A DNA stretch of 51,118 bases from assembly GCA_010015745.1 (NCBI GenBank), contig ML978321.1, positions 1-51,118 on the forward strand, in the 5' to 3' direction. The stretch's first letter is position 1; the number at the start of each line of letters is the position of its first letter. The translations under genes were made by a program, and so were the position numbers. Below, one piece after another: positions 44,082 through 51,118 of the stretch. Source of the stretch: Setomelanomma holmii (Eukaryota > Ascomycota > Dothideomycetes > Pleosporales > Phaeosphaeriaceae). Under the pieces are notes generated by a model. The model was given only the letters and a program-made list of their open reading frames with translations. It did no database searches and was not told where the DNA came from.

Positions 44082-45055
44082 ATGCGCACCATTCTCATCG
44101 CGAGCTTCATTGCTCTTGCGGCTGCAGCACCACTCGATCTTCCAAAGCTCCCTGAGCTCGATACTCCGTCCCTTCTTGAACTTCCCGAGCTCGGTCTTCC
44201 CAAGCTCCCAGTCAAGCGCGATGGTCTCGGACTTCCTGCCCTCCAAGGCGTTAGGCTCCCCAAGGAGGTGACTGATTTGCTCGAGGGCAACAAGGGTCTT
44301 CCTGAGCTTCCAGTAAAGCGTAATGGTCTTGGTCTGCCTGCCCTTCCAGGTGTTGGTCTTCCCAAGGAAGTGACCGATCTTCTTGAGGGCGGAAAGGGAC
44401 TACCTGAGCTTCCAGTGAAGCGCGCCGATGCTGGTCTCCCGTCTCTGCCAGAGATTCCTGAACTCGAGCTGCCCGAGCTCGGCCGCTCTGAGCTTCCTAA
44501 GCTCCCCGTCAAGCGCACAGATGTCGGCCTCCCTGCGGACGAGGTACCTGAGGTCGAGGAGCCTGAGGTTAAGGTTCCCGACATAACGCTTCCTGAAGAG
44601 GTCGAAGTTGAGCTTCCAGAAGTCCCTGAGTTGCCCATCAAGCGCGACGGTCTTGGTGCGTAATGACAACTCGTATTTAACTATCGTTCATGAGCTTACA
44701 TTATTTGCACATAGGCGTCCCAGCCCTTCCCGGTATTGGTCTCCCTGACGAGGTGACGGACCTACTCAACGGCACACCCGAACTCCCATCCCTCCCTAGC
44801 CATCCCGTCAAGCGCGACGTTCCATCCGTCGAGGACCCGGATGTTCAAGCAAAGCTTGAGAAGGTAATCGAGGTTCTTACTGTATTGAAAGAACAGAAGG
44901 CGCCCGAGACAGTCAAGCGCGATGGCCTTGGCCTTCCTGCTGTAAGTCTTCGCTGCTCCACCCAAAAATTGCTGTACTGACCACTGCAGCTTCCCGGTGT
45001 CGGACTACCAGAGCCCAAAGGCCTGAACTTGTTCCTACCGTCACTGCGGTTGTGA
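44082..45055 (+). CDS. Secreted Kex2-processed repeat precursor (KEP-like)
   Basis: Exons 44082-44655, 44715-44941 and 44990-45055, with introns of 59 and 48 nt, encode 288 residues. A signal peptide (MRTILIASFIALAAAA) is followed by seven Lys-Arg sites at residues 45-46, 79-80, 113-114, 144-145, 187-188, 224-225 and 259-260. Each is preceded by Val or Ile, mostly as PVKR or PIKR. Cleavage by Kex2 and trimming would release peptides of about 28-41 residues. Four of them start DGLGLP, NGLGLP or DGLGVP and continue PALPGVGLP, with EVTDLLEG after it in three. The peptides contain no Cys, Tyr or Trp, so they are neither disulfide-rich nor typical dikaritin cores. The design matches fungal kexin-processed repeat proteins, which include pheromone, repellent and RiPP precursors. 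The product and its role are unknown. Confidence 0.85.
44220..44423 (+). repeat. In-frame tandem duplication, two copies of 102 bp
   Basis: The two units (44220-44321 and 44322-44423) encode 34 residues each and differ at four amino acids. Each unit ends exactly at a KR site. This is how the precursor gains or loses peptide copies. Confidence 0.8.
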
Positions 45056-45293
45056 ACATACTTGTTGGTCTCCTCGCATAAACGAGTCAATGCAGACGAT
45101 CTTGGCACGACGAGCGGACTTGTGCTAGTACGAAGCAAAAGCTGTGTATCTTTTCAGGAGGATGTTTTGGTAGTTGCGAATAAGATACCTATGCGTTGCA
45201 CTTTGTGATCGGTCCAGATTGATGGTCAATTGCCCCGTCATTGTGAAGTGCATGTTGTGTGAAGTATCGTAACCACTCAATAAACAACTCGGC

Positions 45294-47622
45294 TTATTGC
45301 CCGTTGAGATTCGAGTGAACAAAGTCCGCCAGAGAGCCGTTGTTGATGACTTCTTCAGGATTCCATTGTTGCATGCCGCCCTCGCCGAATGCAAAGTCAT
45401 TCTCGATTTGTGTAAATAAATACTGATTCGCCTCATCAGTCGACCACGACCACGGTGTTGCGCCCAGCCAAGGTGCTGAGCCAAGGTCACCGTTCCATGG
45501 AGCTGGGAGTTGAACGGCAGGTGGCGCCGTGCCCTCGATCTGCGGAAGTTTTGGAGTTGGATGTGATCTTGGCCCCAACGAGTCTCGTCCACTTGGAGTT
45601 CGGCTTGCGGCACTAGAGAACCCCACGTCATCCGCTTCCATTGTCAATCGCGCTGCTGTCGTGCGATCTAGATATCGGAAGAATAGCTGCAGAACCCAAT
45701 TTGTGACCTCCCAGGTCTTCTGAAGCTCCTGTAGTCCCATGAGACAAAGCTTAGCTCGGTGCTCTGCGAGCGTTCTATTCACACCCATCGACCGTCTAAG
45801 ATGCGCTACGTGTATGCATAGCGTATTGAACAGATTGGTAATGACGTGTATCTGTGCATGCCCCATATTGCCACGAGGCAAAAGATCCTCGACAATGCGA
45901 GCGTTCCGGGCTGCAGCCTGCATGGCTACATTTCCTTCGGTCTCCGCACTGCCGTTCTCATCAATGATGAAGCCTGTCCTATAGAGAAGGATGAGGAGAT
46001 TATTGTAGGCAAGCTGCAAGGTGCTAGCCTGGAAGTTGGGCTGCTCGGCTGTTTCGGTTTGTAGCTGTATCGAAGGTGGAAGATCTTCTTTCCATTTGTA
46101 AAGCTGATCGCGCATGCGATCCTTATCGCCAGGGTTGAAAGTGAGGTTTGGTAGATAACCAGCGTCGACAATTTGACCTAAGAATACCGCCAGTTGAGTA
46201 ATACCGATTATATATGCGATAGCTTGTTGAGCTTCGGAATCATGTGGTGATGAGCTGAAGGCTGTCGTGAAATCAGACTGCGTCAGCGAGGCGATGTCGC
46301 AGTCTTCGTCGCGGATGCGGTTCGGCAAACCCAGTGCAGCACCGCACTGCCGTTCGCGCACGTATATCGCCCACCACAACCTTCTCTTAAGTCTTGATAG
46401 TGTCTCATCGTTGTCGTCGCCCGAGCGATGCAGTGCCTTTGTGTGCGCGAGACTGATGGCTGTACCCAACCAATGCCGTGCGTCCTTCTCGAGTAATGCA
46501 CCAGCCCGCCAGAAACTCATTAAGAAAAGGGACTGAATCACGGTGACCTTGTTAGTCTCATATGTCGCGTCATAGATGTCCTTTGCCCTGATGTAGAACA
46601 GCCATTTGGCTCGGTGACGATTACCCCAACCCAGACTGGCCAGGGTAGACTCTTCGCAATGTATCACACCGATGAACAGCATAGCTTGGAGCAAGAGGGG
46701 CGACACGGTGCTCGAATCGTGGGCTTTCCAGAAATCCGGTTCGTCGACGACAGCAAAATGGGTATGAAACCAACGGAAGTAGGCATGCAATAGTTCGAGG
46801 CGAACGGATGTAGTTGGAAAGGAGAAGGTGCCTTCATTCTGAAGTGCTTTCATCCTCGCGCGTCGACGCTCAGCCTCCCATTCGGGGACCATGGCATCTG
46901 CCTTAGCGACATTCGGCACGGCATGGCGGAGCAGATTGAAGGAATTCCGCCGTTCTAGTGGGATGCCAGCAGGCGATGGTTCTTCGGTGACATATCGGAG
47001 TGAGCTTGACTCGCCCAAGAACACCGAGTTATCGTCCTCTTGTCGTGGTGTCTCGGTTTTGGACACACTAGGGTGTGTATCTGATTTAGTGGCGGGCGAA
47101 GCAAAGTGCATATAATCTATGCGGGTGTCGGCTGGGCTGTGGAAATTTGACGAGAGCGAGGCGAGCACGTGTGATGCGGCTACTTCGTCTTCATGTCTTT
47201 CCGGACTCAAGGTCGTTTGCGGTGAGCTGCCGTGGATTAGTGATGGTCCTATTCGGGGACAATCTAGTAGCTAGATGTCATCATGAACAACCCGGAACAA
47301 ACGGACCGTCTCAAGCTTGAGCGCTACTACAGACGGAGCCCATCAACCGCGGCTACAAAGATTCGCCTCGAATACGATACGAGACTCAATAAAGACGTAA
47401 ATGCTAGTGTAGAATGGTGTTGACTTACGTCTCTTCGTGTGTATTCGAGTCCGTCCGAGGCTTCCTTGGATGTTTGCCGCGCTTTGATTCTCGCGTCTCG
47501 CAATGCACGTTTGCTGTGATGCAGTTCGTGCACGGCTGTCGATCGGTCACGTCGCATTTGACACGTCTCGAATTGCAGGTCACGCAAGCGAGCTTCGCAC
47601 GCTTTCGCGGTGGTTCAGACAT
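45294..47622 (-). CDS. Zn2Cys6 transcription factor with fungal MHR domain
   Basis: Exons 47429-47622 and 45294-47226 with a 202-nt intron encode 708 residues. The Zn2Cys6 cluster spans residues 13-41 with spacing C-X2-C-X6-C-X7-C-X2-C-X6-C, preceded by the basic stretch PPRKRAK. The fungal-specific domain is clear (LELLHAYFRWFHTHFAVVDE, IGVIHCEESTLASLGWGN, RLKRRLWWAIYVRERQ). The order of motifs resembles the cutinase transcription factor 1-beta group. The C-terminus is Trp/Pro/Gly-rich (PWSWSTDEANQY). The gene ends 238 bp from the end of the repeat precursor and converges with it. The donor GTAAGT at 47428 and acceptor at 47227 keep the frame; the intron is long for this window. Targets are unknown. 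Confidence 0.87.
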
Positions 47623-48019
47623 GGTGACCGTGTCAGCGGGTTGTGTGATGATGATGGAGCCGACTTCGCTTCGGCTATCTGAAGATTGTGGGGTTGTTAG
47701 TGGTCTTGGCCCCGCCTTGCACCAGGTACTTTCAGTCACGAACAAACTGCTCTGTAACATTAATCTTGGGCGTTACTGCGATTAGTGACGAAATATTCTT
47801 ACAATTGGTTTTTTGGTTCGAAACTGATTTAGGAGCAGCTGTGATTGAGATCGAGGAAGCTCAATGCTTCGATGACGTAATCATCCACAACTCACCAGAC
47901 CGTATCCGGTACCTTCAGGCGAATAACCGAGCATCTCCATGGGCTTCACTGGAGGCATCGAAAATCGGCAAACATCTTGAGAAAGTTAGATAGCGACCTT
48001 GAGAGACAACTTGGAAGAG
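47623..48019. promoter_or_regulatory. Divergent promoter region, 397 bp
   Basis: The Zn2Cys6 gene and the HTD2-like gene are transcribed away from this interval, so it must hold both promoters. No specific sites are claimed. Confidence 0.5.
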
Positions 48020-48988
48020 ATGGCATATATAGCCCGCCGCCTCTTCACCACCTCAACCCGCCTCCGCTCAACCTCCAATAACTCCGCATCCGAGGCCTGT
48101 TCCGAACTCCTTACACGCTTCACCTCCGGCCCCATCAGCACACGCACCCAACTCCTCGACTCAAACCAACTCCATCTGCTCTCCATCACCCTCAACCGCC
48201 CACCAACATCCTTCACCCCACCACAAAACGGAACTCCTATCCCACCAGGCTACCACCTCGTCTACTTCACGCCTAACATCGTCGAATCCGAACTCGGACT
48301 CGATGGCACAGATCGCACCGTCAACCCGCTGGCCCCATTCACGCGGCGCATGTGGGCTGGCGGCGAATTGATATGGACGCAGGATCCGAGCTCGTTATTG
48401 CGCGTGGGCCAAGAAGTTCGCGAAACCACGACTTTACTCTCCGCTGAGCCCAAGAAACTCAAGTCCGGCGGAGAAATGCTCGTCGTGGGCGTTAAAAAAA
48501 CGTTCACCAACGAATCTGGCGTTGCCCTAGTGGATAAGCGCAATTGGGTCTTTCAGCGCGAAATCACGCCTGAGAATCCTATCAAGGCACCACCGACACC
48601 ACGGGAGAAGGAATTGCCAACCGGGGAGTACCAGAAAGATATTTGCCAGACGCAGACGACTTTGTTTAGGTTTTCGGCGTTGACGTTCAATGGGCATAAG
48701 ATTCATTATCTGCCTGAGTGGTGTAGGGAGGTTGAAGGGCATCGAAATTCTGTTGTGCATGGACCATTGAACTTGATCAACATTCTCGACTTTTGGAGAG
48801 ACACGGCGAGGAATGGAGATGTGGAGGCGGTGCCAAGGAGCATTGCGTATCGGGCCATGAGTCCTTTGTATGTGGGCGAGCCGTATCGGATATTACTTGA
48901 GAAGGGCAATGGGAAGAGTGGGGAGTGGAAAGCGGATATCTGGGACAGCTTCGGGAAGCAGAGTATGAAGGGAACGATTGTTGAGTAA
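48020..48988 (+). CDS. Mitochondrial HTD2-like hydroxyacyl-thioester dehydratase
   Basis: A single exon of 322 residues. The N-terminus (MAYIARRLFTTSTRLRSTS) is Arg/Ser/Thr-rich without acids, a mitochondrial presequence. The hot-dog/MaoC-type family signature is FRFSALTFNGHKIHY at about residues 216-230, followed by GHRNSVVHGPL. The His within FNGHKIHY is in the catalytic loop position of this family. In yeast the relative Htd2 performs the 3-hydroxyacyl-ACP dehydration step of type II mitochondrial fatty acid synthesis, which supplies the lipoic acid precursor. The closely related mesaconyl-CoA hydratase group cannot be excluded from sequence alone. The ATG at 48020 was chosen because it starts the presequence. 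Confidence 0.85.
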   Translation: MAYIARRLFTTSTRLRSTSNNSASEACSELLTRFTSGPISTRTQLLDSNQLHLLSITLNRPPTSFTPPQNGTPIPPGYHLVYFTPNIVESELGLDGTDRTVNPLAPFTRRMWAGGELIWTQDPSSLLRVGQEVRETTTLLSAEPKKLKSGGEMLVVGVKKTFTNESGVALVDKRNWVFQREITPENPIKAPPTPREKELPTGEYQKDICQTQTTLFRFSALTFNGHKIHYLPEWCREVEGHRNSVVHGPLNLINILDFWRDTARNGDVEAVPRSIAYRAMSPLYVGEPYRILLEKGNGKSGEWKADIWDSFGKQSMKGTIVE

Positions 48989-49113
48989 ATCACTGAAAAG
49001 ACCAGAAGAATCTTGAAGTCATCGCCATCACACATGCTATGTTCCTTTTCCCGCTGCAAACGCCAAGCAGATCAAATCTCACCCAGTAGCATGTCGCATA
49101 CAAAGCCGTCAGT

Positions 49114-50197
49114 TCATGCCCATTTGCCAAATACGCTCATGAGCACCAACCCCGAGATCAGCGCAAGCATCGCACATACCGTCCTCACCATGCCCGCATT
49201 TAGCAACTTGCCATGCATCCAGTCTCTCGCTAACATCTCCAAAATACCGACCCACGCAAGGATACCAGCAGAAAGCGCATCTAGTGTACCTATCGCAACA
49301 ATGGTGCTCGGATTGTTTCCATTGAGTTGGTTGAGCAAACCGATACCAATGGCCATGCCGATGGGTGTGATGAGCGCAAAGATACCAGCCATGATTAGCT
49401 TCTGCAGAGTCGAGGCAGCCGCTTTGGGAAGCTCGGCAATGCTGGTACCTAGAGCGATGCCTTCGAACATTTGGTGGAAGAGGATGACGATGAAGAGTGT
49501 GATGAAGAAGCTGTCCCCTGAAACTACAAGAGTGATGCCAATGACTACATCGAATTAGCAAAGTCTTAGACGATATTTGATGATTGGACTTACGAACGGA
49601 ATGAAAGATAATGCCAGCCTCCAAATTCATGACATGGATCTTTTCCTCCATGGGTGTTGGAGCATGCATCGGGCCATGGGCGTGTGGCAACTCGTGACTC
49701 CGCAGGAATTCATTGTTTGGCGTTGTCGAGGAAGGTGAGTCCACCGTCTTATCGTCACCGTTCGCAATAGAGGTTTCCAGGTTGGATCCGAAACGCTTGT
49801 TCCGGCGCCACTGCACGAAGCGAGCACCGAGGTAGTCTACCGAGAACGACAAGAACAAGCCGGCCATGAATATAGCTGCCGTTGTTCCCTCGTACGCCAA
49901 CTCGCCGAGGCATTCGTTGCCGAACATCAGCTCTACATGGGTGAAGAGATGGATGAAAGCAGTGGAGATGACGATGCCGGTGCCAAACTGTTTTAGAACC
50001 ACGAAGATGATGTTGCTCTGTGAGATGAGATGGAAGCGAGTTGTCAAGATGGGCACGAAGACTCCAATGGCGCTAGTGACAAGGATGACGAACAACAGTC
50101 CAATGCGCAGCGGGATGTTATAGTCGCGTGGAGTCACATCACAGGTTATTTTCTCGCTACTACCGCCTGTGCAGTGCCTACGTCGGATTGTCAGCAT
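49114..50197 (-). CDS. ZIP-family zinc/iron transporter, start uncertain
   Basis: Exons 49594-50197 and 49114-49544 with a 49-nt intron encode 344 residues with about eight helices. The ZIP signatures are intact: TAFIHLFTHVELMF in the third helix, FHSVLIGITLVVSGDS in the fourth and FHQMFEGIALGTSIAEL in the fifth, whose His and Glu line the metal path. A His-rich cytosolic loop (HELPHAHGPMHAPT) lies between helices 3 and 4. The family imports zinc or iron across the plasma membrane. The ATG at 50197 is the only in-frame start, but the sequence just after it (CTGAC..GACGTAG) looks like a branch point and acceptor. The true first exon may therefore have been lost where transposon sequence begins at about 50219. 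Confidence 0.85.
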
Positions 50198-50218
50198 TCA
50201 CTCGGAGATGACGAGCCC

Positions 50219-50907
50219 TTTATGCAGCTAATCTTTCCTTCTCTCTCTCTCTCTCTCTCTATCTTAGCTGCCTCTCGCACTACACGCTTTTCTTCTGCCT
50301 CTTCCTGCTTAAGTAAGGCAGCTTAAGCTCTGAGGTCCTTCATCTCAGCTTTTTTAAGGTTCTCCTTAAGCTCCTCTCGCACTCTTACTTTCACACAGAA
50401 CAGAGCCTCTCTGAACTTTCTAGGAGACCAGAATTGAGCTCCTCTGTAGTACTCTTGACGCTGCTGAAGATCAATAGTCTTACTCTTCTTCTAATGCTTC
50501 TTCTTAGTGTTAAGAGCGTGCAGGAGACCCTTGTTCTTATAGACAAGAAGGCCGTTTTTTGTCTAGAGGTGGTAGAGGGAAGGAGTGATCTTCTTTGCCT
50601 CCTTCTCTATCCTATCTTTTACTGCCTTCTTAACAAGGCCTCTTATCTTTCTCTAGTCCTCTTCAGCGAGGATAGGCGAGCTTCCTGCCTCTCTATCATG
50701 TTCTGGTGTCTTTAGGCGGAATCTTTTAAGTATAACGTCTCTCTGCATTAGCTATATACTAGTAGCTTTAAAAGATGTTAAAATGAGCCTCTAGTTGAAG
50801 GTAGAGGTTTAGGCCTTCTATAATAAAGGGAAGAAGTTGCCCTTATTAATTAGGATAAGCTCTTAGGTGAATTAAAGATAGGTAGTAAGTGTGACGAGTA
50901 TATATGC
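50219..50907 (-). mobile_element. Pogo/Fot1-type transposase remnant, RIP-like decay
   Basis: Reverse-strand translation matches the C-terminal part of fungal pogo-like DDE transposases. Segments in order are a degraded FFPLL, then SFKATSI, LKRFRLKTPEHD, GLVKKAVKDR, GAQFWSPRKFREA and KRVVREAAKIEREREREG. At least four in-frame stops appear (ED-stop-RK, HL-stop-TK, KH-stop-KK, RA-stop-AA), each reachable from TGG, CAG or CAA by C-to-T or G-to-A change, as repeat-induced point mutation produces. The remnant is AT-rich. It is cut off at 50907 by an LTR and ends about 20 bp before the ZIP start codon. Confidence 0.8.
50241..50260. repeat. CT dinucleotide microsatellite, ten units
   Basis: A perfect (CT)10 tract. 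On the opposite strand it encodes the Glu-Arg repeat at the C-terminal end of the transposase remnant. Confidence 0.9.
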
Positions 50908-51076
50908 TGTCAGCCTGGCACCTCAGTTCACACAGTACACTGTGAACTACATCTCACGTGACTCTGTTAGTCACCTGCTTACTCATCTGGTTGTGTATAT
51001 AATCGCTCGCAGTAGCTCTCTCAATACAACAACCTTCTGCCTCATTCATACCTGCCCTGTGCTCCCACATCCAACA
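50908..51076 (+). mobile_element. 5-prime LTR of a Ty1/copia-like retrotransposon
   Basis: The 169-bp unit starts TGTCAGCC and ends CCAACA, the TG..CA ends of an LTR. A TATATAA sits at 50996-51002. It is immediately followed by a primer-binding site. The partner LTR and the coding region lie beyond the window, so the length of the element and a target duplication cannot be checked. Confidence 0.75.
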
Positions 51077-51087
51077 GTTATGAGCCC
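51077..51087 (+). promoter_or_regulatory. Primer-binding site for half initiator tRNA-Met
   Basis: GTTATGAGCCC directly follows the LTR end. Its complement GGGCTCATAAC is the anticodon stem-loop of eukaryotic initiator tRNA-Met. Copia-type elements are known to prime with such an internal fragment rather than with the tRNA 3-prime end, so this assigns the element to that group. Confidence 0.75.
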
Positions 51088-51118
51088 GGTATCCCCGCAC
51101 CACGCTGCGATACTCAAA

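Noticed and set aside
43862..44641. 259-codon open frame antisense to the repeat precursor
   Set aside because: It is low-complexity Gly/Ser/Thr/Arg sequence that mirrors the repeats on the other strand. The plus strand has a signal peptide, KR sites and correct splice sites.
44082..47622. Dikaritin-type RiPP cluster
   Set aside because: No UstYa (DUF3328) gene is in the window, and the putative cores lack the Tyr used for cyclisation. Only the kexin-repeat design is shared.
1..51118. CRISPR array, bacterial operon or viral genome
   Set aside because: No regularly spaced repeats occur, and introns and gene families are fungal throughout.

Overview
The window is nuclear DNA of a filamentous ascomycete (Pezizomycotina). 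Coding exons are split by short GT-AG introns of about 40-80 nt. The gene content is fungal: Zn2Cys6 transcription factors, DUF4238, fungal BTB and F-box-like families, a MYND protein and GPI-type cell-wall proteins. Many BTB and F-box-like loci together suggest a dothideomycete, possibly Mycosphaerellales; this is inference from family content, not from a marker gene.

Layout. 1-531: a Tc1/mariner-type miniature element abuts the end of a second related element. 534-5141: three broken genes (DUF4238, MYND, BTB). 5426-11746: a Zn2Cys6 regulator, an intact BTB gene, a decayed BTB gene and a GPI-type secreted protein. 13732-19614: small membrane proteins, a proline-rich secreted protein, a seven-helix protein with an early stop, and a PQ-loop protein. 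20523-25063: three F-box-like loci, two clearly dead. 26136-30677: a DUF2237 protein and the ubiquitin/Cdc48 cofactor DOA1. 32732-40207: a BTB gene, a dead F-box-like gene, a Ser-rich single-pass membrane protein, an intron-containing tRNA-Trp, and a BTB protein with an FG-repeat tail. 40696-50197: a one-helix protein, an F-box-like protein, a secreted Kex2-processed repeat precursor, a Zn2Cys6 regulator, an HTD2-like mitochondrial dehydratase and a ZIP metal transporter. 50219-51118: a decayed pogo/Fot1-type transposase cut by the 5-prime LTR and primer-binding site of a Ty1/copia-like element that runs off the window.

How the parts fit. Most of the window is a family-rich accessory region. 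Five BTB loci and five F-box-like loci are candidate substrate adaptors for cullin ubiquitin ligases. Many carry isolated in-frame stops or single frame changes, as expected for birth-and-death evolution near transposons. Housekeeping genes (DOA1, HTD2-like, PQ-loop, DUF2237) are intact, so the breaks are unlikely to be general assembly error. The most unusual gene is the secreted repeat precursor at 44082-45055: a signal peptide, seven KR sites each preceded by Val or Ile, and repeated Leu/Pro/Gly-rich segments without Cys, Tyr or Trp.
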